Source: Alnus glutinosa (Eukaryota; Streptophyta; Magnoliopsida; Fagales; Betulaceae). Taken from it: 64,000 nt of DNA. Below are positions 11,848-32,212 of the stretch, one piece after another (the first letter of the stretch is position 1; each line of letters starts with the position of its first letter). The notes under the pieces are model-generated. The model searched no databases and had not been told where the DNA came from. It was given only the letters and a program-made list of their open reading frames with translations. Location of the stretch: NCBI RefSeq assembly GCF_958979055.1, contig NC_084886.1, forward strand, positions 1,879,001 to 1,943,000, written 5' to 3'. Both the position numbers and the translations under genes were made by a program.

Positions 11848-12550
11848 CAAGAATCAAATCCCTTATCATTTTCATCAACTTGGTCATTGTTTCCAACGTG
11901 CCCGACCCGTTGCAGTGAATTTGATGGACTTTTTACTTTATTCACTGAATCATAGTGCACGGATATTTCGTTGTGCTTGTCATTGTTTTCAACGTGCCTT
12001 GCCCGTAACAATTAATTTCCAAGGCATCAACCTAGGAGGAGAATATTCAACAAAGATAAATCTTTTTTATTTTTTATATAAGTTGGAAACATCCAAAGCT
12101 ATAGCAAAAGCTAGAGCTGAAACAAATACAGACGTAACTTTAAAGGAACATTAGCAAGCTAGAGTTTAAACGGAAGTAAAAACTAAAGCTGAAGCTAATT
12201 CTTATTAGAAGAACAAGCAGCCTAAGGTGGATCCTGGTCACTAACAATTGGAATGGAGGAGATGGGAGACGGATAAATCTTACATAGGCAGACATAGGAT
12301 TTGAAAAAGAAAACATTTATGTCTTGCTAGAATACAGAAACGATGCTGAATCCAATGAGCACTCATTTAGTACTAGCCAATATTGATCTATAATTTGAGT
12401 ATATATCCACTTGGATCATATGAAAAGCTAAATACAAGGGTTTTAATACCATATATATCAGCTATATAATTATTATTTCCTTCTCCTAAGATCATCTTGT
12501 CGTGCACCAAATTTCCTATTCTCTCTCTTTCTGTCTCTATCTATCCCTTA

Positions 12551-12557
12551 TATAAAA
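12551..12557 (+). promoter_or_regulatory. TATA box of the small gene at 12596
   Basis: TATAAAA lies 45 bases upstream of the ATG at 12596. If transcription starts about 30 bases downstream, the leader would be very short. Confidence 0.5.
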
Positions 12558-12595
12558 ACCACCTTTGCTCAGTGTTCATTAGTATCTTCTCTAGT

Positions 12596-12955
12596 ATGGA
12601 TTGCAAAGGCATAGAGGGAGATGGGCCGAGAACAAAAAGCTTCCGCCACGAAAGCTACAATAACAGAAGGGTGTTCTTGCGAAGCTATCCTCTTCAATTG
12701 GGAGAACAAGATGAATACAACAAAGAAGATCCTCTTCAATTGGGAGAACAAGATGGATACAATAAAGAAGACATGGTGGGAGTTGCCGATGGAAGCAATC
12801 AAAAGAAACCCATGAAGAAGATTATCCTATCTGTGTTTCATTGGGGTGGAGAGAAGTTCTTACTTTTAAGGAGAGTCAAGCATAAGTTCACAGTTCATAT
12901 CATTGCATGTATCCCTATTGGCTTGAAGACTCCTACTGCCCTAACTTCAGCTTGA
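12596..12955 (+). CDS. Small conserved plant protein of unknown function (119 aa)
   Basis: One uninterrupted frame starts with MDCKGIEGDGPRTKSFRHES and contains RRVFLRSYPLQ, KKPMKKIILSVFHWGGEK and a basic LRRVKHKFTVHIIACIPIG C-terminal region. This order (SKSF-like N-terminus, RRVFLRSYPL, KKIILSVFHWG, LRR-KHK) recalls unnamed small proteins I have seen in several angiosperms, but I cannot name the family or its role. I chose the ATG at 12596 over the in-frame ATG at 12497 because the latter lies upstream of the TATA box and adds a non-conserved stretch. A 42-bp tandem duplication at about 12690-12771 repeats PLQLGEQDEYNKED as PLQLGEQDGYNKED. No signal peptide or transmembrane helix is evident. 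Confidence 0.7.
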   Translation: MDCKGIEGDGPRTKSFRHESYNNRRVFLRSYPLQLGEQDEYNKEDPLQLGEQDGYNKEDMVGVADGSNQKKPMKKIILSVFHWGGEKFLLLRRVKHKFTVHIIACIPIGLKTPTALTSA

Positions 12956-13491
12956 CCTCCTACTTTTCTTTCTTCATATTCTTCCCAATTTCACTGTTTC
13001 ATAAAGTACATATCTGAAAATAAAATTATTATAATGAGTGTAACCTCACCCTGTCCACACAAGACCTTTCATTCATCCTTCATGCACACTTTGTTACAAG
13101 AAAAAACGAATAGCATGCTTCAATCCAATATTTTACACTTGCTGTTGAGTAGCTTACCAGTCTCAGAATCTATAATCTGGCTGGCATACATAGGTTGTTG
13201 TCATACTATATGGAATTTCAAATAAATATTTCATGTGCATTCATGTTGGATTTTCCACTTAACATGCATGTTTCAATAAACTGCAATAATATATAACAAA
13301 AGGCTCAACAACTATCCTGAGAATGATTGTCTGCCTTTAATATGAGTATGTCAACTAGGTCTTGAAAGAGTGGTTAACAGTGTTCTCATCACATAGAACA
13401 TTTGATAATACCAATTTCAAGGAGTGAGATTTTTGCCATGTGAGAAGAAAAAAGGCAAAGCTTACATCAGAATAAATGGACAAGATGGGGC
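12956..13491. other. Convergent intergenic region
   Basis: This is the presumed 3' flanks of the plus-strand small gene and the minus-strand kish gene. No further coding signal is seen. Confidence 0.5.
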
Positions 13492-14188
13492 TCAGAAAAA
13501 GATAATTGACACACCCATTGTGAAGCATCCAAGAGCAACCCACGGGCTCAAGCGCTCACCTTTTTCAGAAAAACAAACAAGGAAATGTCAGCGTTTCAGA
13601 TTGCAATGCAATATAAAGCAGTCTATTAGAAGTTCATAGCATCCTGATTCCTGAATAAATGTATATCCTATCAAAATATAATTGCTACTTCATTTTCTCT
13701 TTTATAGTTTGCATGTTTACAAGTTTGAATATCAGACAGGCTAAACATCATAAAAGGGCAATCTGCAATTTAGCAGACCCTCTGGCCATATTGCTACTAG
13801 CTGTCTTGCAAAATGTTAGATTAATCACATCCATTTGTATATTAATGTACAACTGTTTGGATCAATACACCCAAATCAGCATCTCTCTTTATTTTTGTGC
13901 TCTAAAATTCTTTTTAAGTAATTCAAAAGTAATGGGTTTTAGGTCAAGAAACGTTATATCAGGGATTTATAGGGGCATCAATCAATTTTTTTTTAAAGCT
14001 TTTTGTGGATGACATCTGAGGGCATCAATCACATGAAATAAAATAAAATAAAACTACTACGAAGGTAATTGAAGAAACAGTTCCCTTTTATATTCTTCTT
14101 TTTATGTTTACCTTTATGCGAACCCAAGGATAGATTCCTGGATCCAATATCAACAGTCAGACTTTATAAACTAACCCATCTCTTCCCC

Positions 14189-14219
<31 letters not shown>

Positions 14220-15371
14220 AAAAAAGAACCAAAAAGAAGAAGATATGGAAGGCAATAAATCCATGAGAAGCGAAGTCAAAAGAGTAGTGGCGGACTAGTC
14301 CAACAAAGATGATGGTAAAACATCAAACAAAAGGCCTACCTATTCTGGCTGCCTTCCAAAAGAAACCACGAAACCTGTCAGATAAGCATATCAGTCATTA
14401 GGACCCACTGTAACCAATTCATACAAATATAGCGTCAATCCAAGAGAACACAGATTAGTGTGGCTAATCAATCTTGTAATAACACTGAATCGTGCTTAAC
14501 ATGGATAATCAAATAAATAAATGACAAACCGTACATAAATTTGGAAAAAATAGATTATAAAAACAACACAAATAGGACAACGGATAATTTTAAGACTAGT
14601 CGAAGTAATCTGCCTTAACACATATTGTGTCTGAGGGAGGGAGGGAGGGAGGGAGGGAGGGAGGGAGAGAACCCTGCCTAAAAATATCTCTGCAGGTTGT
14701 CTACTGACCATAACGAGAGAATTGTGTACAGATTGACATTATCATAATTTGTACAGCCATGGTTTAAAATGTTCTCCGGAAGAGTGAAAAGGAGAATTCA
14801 ACTCCGGGTAGCCTGGCAAATCTTGATGGGTACTGGGAGTCCAAATTCCAGTGACTCTATGAAGTGAAGAATGCTCACTTTGCTATTCAAAATGCACTGC
14901 TGACTTTTTTTTTTTTGGTTGAATATTAGTTTGTTTGGGTAGTTAAATTGCTATCTTTAACAGGCTAAATACCAGGAAGAAGAAAAAAGCATGTTTACCG
15001 CAAAAGGTTCAAAGATGACTCTCCTATGAATTGCTGCAACTTCACAAATCATATTAAAGGAGAAGAACATGGTTGAGTATGTTTCAGTATCATCCTATTA
15101 AAATGAAACAACTACAAGAACTATCTTTTGATCATACACACGGAAATAAAAACACAATAAGAACAACAGAGGGAACATACCCCGTTCTCTGTTCAAGGAT
15201 TGCTGGAAAATGCATCTTCAAATAAGTGCAGGCACAAATTCCCAACAGCACTACTGTTAGAAAAGAATGGAAGTTGAAGAGCGCCGACTGGATCCCAGAA
15301 ATAACCATGTCAAAATCTTATTGAATTAAAAATTAAATCAACAGGAACAATTCAAAAATTCACTTTACCAT
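13492..15371 (-). CDS. KISH: Protein kish (TMEM167-like), 70 aa
   Basis: Four coding exons in phase on the minus strand: 15369-15371 (the ATG alone, followed by a GTAAAG donor), 15181-15287, 14340-14374 and 13492-13559. The product starts MSALFNFHSFLTVVLLG, continues with TYLKMHFPAILEQRTG and FRGFFWKAARIGERLSPWVA, and ends GVSIIFF. This is the near-invariant kish/TMEM167 sequence, a tiny two-pass Golgi/secretory-pathway membrane protein. Hydrophobic segments lie at about residues 9-22 and 53-70. All introns are GT-AG: 81, 806 and 780 bp. Intron 2 holds a GGGA/TCCC repeat (14634-14668) and intron 3 a 25-base C run (14185-14209). No exon is long enough to show as a long ORF. Identity is very confident; the start exon is inferred from phase, donor quality and family length. 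Confidence 0.9.
14185..14224. repeat. Homopolymer C(25) followed by A tract in kish intron 3
   Basis: A run of 25 C at 14185-14209 is followed by about 15 A. In the kish pre-mRNA this reads as poly(U) followed by poly(G). Confidence 0.85.
14634..14668. repeat. (GGGA)n microsatellite in kish intron 2
   Basis: About eight GGGA units. The plus strand satisfies a G-quadruplex motif; the transcript strand carries CCCT units. Confidence 0.85.
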
Positions 15372-16700
15372 CTCAGGTCGTCTTTAAATTGATAATACTT
15401 CCTTCCTCCAAACTACAAAAAACAAAATACAAGGAGCAACATTATGGGTCACACACGCTGACAAACTTGAATCCAACACACAAATAACATGCAAACATAA
15501 GTGATTCCTCAGCAACCGTATGGTAGTAAAAAAGTGCCTGATGTCTCAAGTAATTCTTGAAATAATTTATTTTGTTTTCTAGTTATACCTTTTAGTGACA
15601 CTAATACATAGGATCAAACTATGCATCGAATTTAACCAGATTACATTATCGTCTACTTGAATTTCTTTGCTTCCCCATACTCAGAATTTTCCCACAAAAC
15701 AAACGAAGGGTAAAAACCGCAAGTTTTCAACAAATACAACTCTCTCATACTACATTTTGTCATATGAATGAATAAAAATATGAACCAAACATGAAGATCC
15801 AAATCAAAACCCTAATTTGGATCTTGCCTCCGTTACAGAAAATCTCATTATCACGAACAAAATTAACATCATCAAGTGAACGATTCGTGCTAATTCTGCT
15901 ACTAATTATCAAATTTAAAAGAAAGGGAGAGAGAGAGAGAGAGAGACCTTTGTCGAAATGACGAGAAAGGAAGTAGAACGTTGGCCTCAGAGAATACGGG
16001 CTTTATTACAAACAGTATTACTTTTTTTGATAAGTAAATTACAAACAGTATTACTTCTTATAGTACCGCGTACAAAAGATTTCACTGCAAATCTCTTAGG
16101 GCACTCACAATGGTTTTCCAAGATTTCAATCCCAATTAAAAAATAAGCTATTTTTTGCTTCCCTGATCAAATGCACTCCACATCGACAAAATCAAGCTTC
16201 TCTGATCAATTCCAAACCTAAACTAGAAAAGAAAAATCAGGAACAAGTGCCTAAAACAGTTCGAATGAAGAACACATGAACACATTGAACTTCAACGCAT
16301 TGCAATCACAAATTCACGAAACCCGGATCCATATTATTGAAAAAAATCATGAACGCCAAACAGATCAGCAAGCAACAGATCAACGAGCGAATTCTCAAAA
16401 TCCAACAAAACCAATCGCTAAAACCCTCCAAAAAACTTCCATAAACAAAATCCTATAACAGGCACAGACCCTTAAATCAAAAATCGAAAACCACAATTTC
16501 ACACCGAAATCAAATTGAAGCAACCATAGAATCTGATGACAGAAACTACAAAACGCTCACCTTCCGTATACAGCTAAAGAGAAAAAGAGTTCGACTAAAC
16601 AGGTTCAACTAAGAGAGAGGAGGTTCGCAGGTTAATAATCGAGCGCACCTCGTTTAGAGAACTGGGCGCGAAGACGAGGGCAGCGGAAACGTGTTTTAGA
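15372..16700. other. 5' leader and promoter side of kish
   Basis: No second gene is visible. An acceptor-like TTTTGTAG precedes the leader just upstream of the kish ATG. Possible leader donors on the minus strand are ACAAAG/GTCTCT near 15948, next to a (GA)n repeat at about 15926-15946, and CGGAAG/GTGAGC near 16560. The leader therefore seems to be split by introns. A micro-insertion lies at 16005-16055. Confidence 0.45.
16005..16055 (-). mobile_element. Ultra-short LINE-tail insertion with 18-bp target duplication
   Basis: The 18-mer ATTACAAACAGTATTACT is perfectly repeated at 16005-16022 and 16038-16055. Between the copies are only 15 bases, which on the minus strand read TTACTTATC followed by As. 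This is the last bases and poly(A) of a plant LINE 3' end. It looks like an extremely 5'-truncated retrotransposition event. Confidence 0.7.
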
Positions 16701-17917
16701 AGGAAAGCACATTTGTAATTTTTATTTTGAATAAAAACAAATAGTTTTCATTAACAATATTTAGATTGAGTTAATAAAAAAAAAAAAACAATATTTAGAT
16801 TGAGCTACATGCTGATCCTACTACCCCAAAATATAGTGGGTTGTTTGGTAAATATTGTTGACTTCAATTATTTTTTTGGTAGCAGTAAAAATTGATTAAT
16901 GTGATATAAACTAGAAATAATTTAAATGAAAAAGTTAAAAAAAATTTACAATGTAGTGAATTTTTTTATTTAAATAGTAATAAAAAATTATTGATGTAAT
17001 ATAAAAAATGAAAAAAGTTGAAATGTTCTAGAGTTGATTGTTTTTTAGAAAATTGAAAATAAAAAATGAGAATGAGGTTTTTGTTACCAAATACTCTCAG
17101 TAATCTATGTCACATTCATAACGTTAGTTACTTACGCGATAGTCTACGTTGTATCTATCTATAGCTTTAAAGACTAAAAAAAAAATAATAATAATAAAAG
17201 AAGGAAAATTTTGCTAAACTCAATATGAAAAAAAAAATATATTGTTGGTTTTCTTGGCGTTAGAGATGAAATAGTAAAAGAAAAATAGGAAGGCAAAAAA
17301 ATGTCTTCGTAAATGAGGAGGGTTATTGAAGAAGGCCTTGAATTATGACTCAATTATCCAATTTTTCTGACCTTTTCACTCTCTATTCGTTATTCAGCAA
17401 GACTTTTTGTTTGTCTAGTGCATTTGTTAAGCTATAAAGTTGAATTGGGTTGTTTTACTAAAAATCAGGATTCGCACTAAAATAGTAATTTATGAGCCAA
17501 AACGATATAAACAATTGTCGATTTAGGCCTTTTTCTTTCAAGGCCACAATCATCTAAAAGATTTTTTTTCATTTTATCTTTTTGGTAAGATATCTTTGTT
17601 TAATCATTTTCACATGTAAGCTAGTAAGTTGTTAGGTATTAACAATTTTAATGGAACTGATGGTTTTTTTTTTATGCGAACAGAGTTTTCCTCCAAGAAA
17701 ACGTTCATCTAACTCAGAAGAATAAAAACCCCCACTGCTTCTTCGAATAAGCCAGTATCTTTAATTTATCACAGGTATACTTGCATTGGCAAAAATCAAC
17801 CAATTTGGTCCTTTTTTTTTTCAATTTCTGATACAGAATCAAGAAGAACAATTTCTCTCGTATGTTAAGAACAGCTGCGGGAAACACATTCCATATTTCA
17901 TACAGTATAGTTTCTAA
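16701..17917. other. AT-rich intergenic region between kish and DEAH7
   Basis: No gene is visible. Weak inverted similarity between about 16840 and 17110 (GTTTGGTAAATATTG and ACCAAATACTCTCAG ends) suggests an old MITE, but the match is poor. Confidence 0.4.
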
Positions 17918-27857
<9,940 letters not shown>

Positions 27858-28047
27858 GTTTGATCAGATAAACTTAGAAGAATCAACCTCCAGAACAGTT
27901 GCACCAAGAGTGACGAACTACACATATAAAATCAAGAAAATATGTTCAGCTAGCAGCTGAAATTAGATCACCGATAAATCAATTTGTATACCCTAATGGT
28001 ATAAAACTCCAACTACAGACTAGATGCAACATATCAGCACATAACCA

Positions 28048-28727
28048 TGTTAGGAACCCTCAAATTAGTTTTCGTTATTAACCTATTACAATAATAATTC
28101 CTTTCCTTACTAGGTTAGGATTATTCTTCCTCTATAAAATCAGTGTAAAACCCTTTCTCTTTTCTGTTTTTCTTTCGTTTTTCTCTGATTTTAGTTGATA
28201 AGAACTACGGTTCTTACCATCTGGTATCAGAGGGTTCGTTCGTTCTCGGGTGGGTTCATTGTGAAGAGTAGTAGGCGTTCTGTGGGCGAGTTACCTGTGC
28301 AGAGCGTTCGTTCTCACGGTGTTTGGATGAATCGGTTGCTCTGGCCGTGTGTGGATCGACGTCGTGTGTGTGGTGGTTGAACGGCGCTGCTCCGGTGGTT
28401 GAGTGGTGCGGTATTGAAGTGATGCTCCGGTGGTGCGCTTCTTCTCCGTGAGGTTCTGCGAAGTTGGGAGCGTGGCGGTGTGCAGCCGAGGGAGGCAACG
28501 TGGATTAATTTGCGGAAGAACGGTGATGTTTGGCTGCGCCAATTCACAATCAGGTGTGATTCGATTCCAGTACAATGATAGCACGTTCCACGGCAGGAAC
28601 TGCAATATTGTCGGTTTAGGTGATTGAGTTTGAAGTGTTTGGTTACAAGGTTACTGTTGCCCGTATTCCAATTTTACTGAGACCCGAGAATAGCTTAATC
28701 TGTGTAAGGGCAAGAAAAAAAAAAAAA
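28048..28727 (+). mobile_element. TRIM-like LTR retroelement, 3' LTR not found
   Basis: A 172-bp LTR-like unit at 28048-28219 starts TGTTAGGAACC and ends GGTTCTTACCA (short terminal inverted match, TG...CA). Two bases later comes TGGTATCAGAG at 28222-28232, the usual primer-binding site for initiator tRNA-Met. A noncoding GC-richer internal region of about 490 bp ends in a purine tract (GGGCAAG, A15, GGG) at about 28708-28731 that can serve as the polypurine tract. No second LTR follows; a fold-back element starts instead. The LTR begins about 190 bp upstream of the DEAH7 start codon, on the opposite strand. Confidence 0.65.
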
Positions 28728-28744
28728 AAGGGTTAAATACATTT

Positions 28745-29450
28745 TTGGTACCTGTAATTTGAAAACTTTATTTTTTAACACATCTGTTTCATTTTTCTTC
28801 ACAAGTGTACTTGGGTTTTGAGAAAAGACGAAATTGTTATCTCCGTTTATTTTTTCTTCCAATATTTAACGGTCTGCCATATTTCAACTAATGAGGATTG
28901 AAACATGACACAATTAAAAATTAAAAAATGAAAATTAATAAAACTTTTAAAAAAAATATTTAAAAAAAATGTGGCTTTGGGCAAAATGGGGGTGGTTAGC
29001 CACCTTCATTTTGGCCAAGGAGAGGCTCAGCCACCTCCTTAGCTGGGTTGAAGTAGTTCGGCCACCCTTATGACTTTTAGAGAAAAAATTGAAAAAACAA
29101 ATGTAAGAAAATGGATTTTGGCCCTTGGAGGTAGCCGAACTACCCATGTGGCCCATATGGGTGGTTCGGGAGCCAAAAAGAAAAAAGAAAAAAAAAACAA
29201 TAAATAAATAAATATATATATAAAAGAGGGTTTTTAATATTTTTATTTTTAAATTTTATTAAATTTTATTTTTTAATTAATTTTTAAAGTTTTTTATTTT
29301 TTTATTTTGTGCCACTTGTCAACCATTATTGGTTGACACATGGTAGACCGTTAAATATTGGACAAAAAAATAAACGAATGTACCAATTTTGTATTTTCTC
29401 AAAACTCAAATACCATCTGCGAAAAAAAATGAAATTGAGGTACATAGAAT
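28745..29450. mobile_element. Long-TIR fold-back element (MULE/MITE-like)
   Basis: Arms of about 120 bp are inverse complements with scattered mismatches. The left arm at 28790-28890 (TTGGGTTTTGAGAAAAGACG, CCAATATTTAACGGTCTGCC) matches the right arm at 29310-29435 (GGTAGACCGTTAAATATTGG, TATTTTCTCAAAACTCAAAT). The middle has repeated GGTGG-TTCGG/GCCACC phrases. No transposase is seen. Confidence 0.6.
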
Positions 29451-30102
29451 TTTTTATTATTATTATTTCTTTTTAAAAAAAAAGTGACTACCATGGATCA
29501 GCAGTCAACTTGTGACCCGCGGTCGTGGGTCACCTTGTGACGATGGGTCACACAAGTGCCCCAACGATGTGACCCGCCATTGGGTCACCAAACCCATGAC
29601 AAGTCACAAGGTGACTCACGGCCGTAGGTCACCAAACCCAACAGTTGGATCTTGTGACCCACGATGGGTCACGTTTTTTTCTCCTTTTTTCTTTTAAGTT
29701 GTTTTTTTAAAAAATACACAATTAATTTGTAAGTAACGGATAAATTTGAAATTTTATATAAAAAAAAATGTACGGGTATAAAGATTATTTTACTCTTTTG
29801 TCATCTAATTTAACTCAAAACTCTAACGAATGGGTGACGTTACAAAAAATTAAAAATTTAATACACTAAATTAAAAGGTTTTAAAAAAATTGAATGCCAT
29901 TGCAAAATATGTTACAATTCAATAAGGATAAGTAAAAATTTTCCAAAAATTTATCAGCACAATTTTCAATATCCACATAATATCGATACGATGATATCCA
30001 AATACAATAAAAAAATAAAATAAAATAAAAAACCATCGAAAGTAAATAAAAAGACTTTCATAAGGCAAAATAGTGAAAATACCACAATAACAATTTCAAC
30101 TA
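29451..30102. other. Intergenic region with GTGACCC/GGGTCAC inverted array
   Basis: Three spaced inverted pairs GTGACCC...GGGTCAC occur at 29512-29533, 29569-29588 and 29654-29672, with an extra GGGTCAC at 29545-29551. The remainder is AT-rich with no coding signal. Confidence 0.55.
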
Positions 30103-30888
30103 ATGCTCTGTTTGTTTCGACGTAAAATGGTTTCCGTCATAAAATAGTTTCAGAAAACCATTTTCCATCGAAAGCATTTTCTAGTGTTTGACGCGTACGG
30201 AAAATCGCAAATATTTTTTTATATTTTTATTCAATCATATTAACTTTTAAAAATCAATTTTTATTTACAATATAAAAATATTAATGTAAAATAATATAAA
30301 AATCATCGATGACGAGATTCGGTCACTGACCGACTAGATTCTTACTATTTTCACCTGATTCCGGCTAATATAACTAGAATTCGAGATAAAGGCCGGATTC
30401 CGGCTGTTTCGCCGGATTCCGGCACAAAAGGCCAGATCCGTTCGGGAATTGGCCTCCCTGGCCAGGGCCAGCCAGGATCCGGCCTCCCTGACCAGGGCCG
30501 GCCGGAATCTGGCTCTCTGGCCAGATCCGGCCAGATGGCCGGATTCCGGTCAAATTGGTCGCCGGAATCTGGCTAACCGGATTCCGGCGAAGGTGGCCGG
30601 ATTCCGTCGCCAAATTTCGGCGACATTAACGGATGTTGGATTCCGATACCGGCAATATTTCAATGGTGGTCGGCTGCTTGAACGTGAATGTCGACTGTGC
30701 CGTTTAAAATAGATCGACTGCGTCTGGCGTCTTCGGAAAATGATTTACGCTTTTTCTAAAATTTACTAAGCATTTTTGGTTAAACAGAAATCATTTTCCG
30801 GTTGACTATTATTTTCGCCCCTACCAAACACCGGAAAATGCCGAAATCATTTTCCAAAAATCATTTTACGCCGAAACAAACGGAGCAT
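30103..30888. mobile_element. TIR element, copy 1 (GCCGGATTCCGGC core)
   Basis: Ends ATGCTCTGTTTGTTTCGACG and, reading inward from the right, ATGCTCCGTTTGTTTCGGCG are near-perfect inverted repeats. TA flanks both ends, which fits either a TA target duplication or a TAAT-extended terminus. The core at about 30370-30620 is an irregular tandem of CCGGATTCCGGC-like palindromes. No transposase domain is visible; the superfamily is not assigned. Confidence 0.7.
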
Positions 30889-31296
30889 TAATTGTAAAAT
30901 CCAAATGAATACAAAAGGCCTCCAAACAACAATTTTAAAAAGTCTGAAGTATCCAGAACACCATCCATTTTCTAGCGTAAGAGCATTCGTAATAGCCTCA
31001 TTTTATTTATATATATATACTAAAAATTACAAATAGGCCCATATAATAGTTTATTTAGCAAATGTTAAACTTAATATTTGTCATATTTTCTCTTTAAATT
31101 TAAAGAATAAAAAGACAATATTATAATTTTTCTAATAATATTTTTTGCAAACCCTACCAAAGTAGAGAAAAATAATATTTATTTAAAAACAATGGTATTC
31201 ATGATAGTTATTGTGAATGATTAAAAAATATTGTTTATTTAAAGTAGATAAACATTTGGAGAGAATTTATTGTTTGATGGTTTAAAAAAGTGACTA
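30889..31296. other. AT-rich spacer between the two TIR elements
   Basis: About 400 bp without coding signal or clear repeat structure. Confidence 0.5.
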
Positions 31297-32212
31297 ATGC
31301 TCCGTTTGTTTCGGCGTAAAATGATTTCAGCATTTTCCGGTGTTTGGTAGGGGCGAAAATAATAGTCAACCGGAAAATGATTTATGTTTGACCAAAAATG
31401 CTTGGTAAATTTCGAAAAATGATTTACGCATGTTAAAAGTGTAAATCATTTTCCGAAGACGCCAAACGCATTCGACCCCTTTTAAACGACACAGCCAACC
31501 TTCACGTTCAAGCAGTCAACCATCACCAATTTTTTGTCGGTGCCGAAATCCAACAACATCAGGTCAATGTTGCCGGAATCCGGCCATCTGGCCGGAATAT
31601 GGCCAGAACGTCTGGATTCCAGCCGGCTGGCCGGATCTGTCCAGATAGGCCGGATTCCGGCCGGCTGGCCAGATCTGTCTAGAATATCCCGACCAGAACT
31701 GTCGGCCGGCTGGATTTGGCCAAAAAATCTGGCCAAAGTGGCCGAATCTGGCTAGAACTGCCGGGTCCCTGTCGACTGGCCGGGATCTGGCCGTTCTGTG
31801 CCTGATTCCGGCAGTTTTGTCCAGGATCCGGTCATTTTTGCCAGAATCCGACCACTTTTGCAGGAATCCAGCCAACCCATATTCTGACGAAACTGTCCGG
31901 ATTCCGGCCTTTATCTTGGATTTTGGCTACTATAGCCAGAATCCGGTAGAAGTGACCAGAATTTTGTCGGTCAGTGATAGAATCTCGTCTTCGGTGATTT
32001 TTATATTATTTTACATTAATATTTATATGTTTTGAATAAAAATTAATTTTTATAGGCTAATATGATTGAATAATAATATAAAAAATATTTGTAATTTTTC
32101 GTACGCTTCAAACACCGAAAAATGCTTTCGGCGAAAAATATATTCCAGAAAAATGAATTCCTTGAAACAATTTTACGACGGAAACCATTTTACGTCGAAA
32201 CAAACGGAGTAT
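31297..32212. mobile_element. TIR element, copy 2, inverted relative to copy 1
   Basis: It starts ATGCTCCGTTTGTTTCGGCG and ends CGTCGAAACAAACGGAGTAT. Its right half is the inverse complement of the left half of copy 1, so the copies face opposite ways. The core at about 31560-31950 has the same GGCCGGATTCCGGC motif repeated irregularly. It is about 130 bp longer than copy 1. Confidence 0.7.

Larger units (their letters stand above)
11594..12595. other. Upstream region of the small gene at 12596, with a fold-back and a direct repeat
   Basis: It contains a fold-back at 11747-11847. It also contains an imperfect direct repeat (phrase GTCATTGTTTCCAACGTGCC near 11883, again as GTCATTGTTTTCAACGTGCC near 11979). 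A broken reading frame at about 12070-12260 (KAIAKARAETNTDVTLKEH and onward, interrupted by stops) could be a pseudogene scrap, but I recognise no family. Confidence 0.45.

Noticed and set aside
12070..12260. Possible broken coding segment upstream of the small gene
   Set aside because: Lys/Glu/Ala-rich frame with several stops; no family recognised, so not called as a pseudogene.
28195..28627. Overlapping ORFs on both strands in the TRIM interior
   Set aside because: Short and mutually overlapping, with no gag or other retroelement protein motif.
29512..29672. CRISPR-like regular repeats
   Set aside because: Spacing is irregular, repeats are seven bases and the genome is a plant; inverted-repeat array instead.
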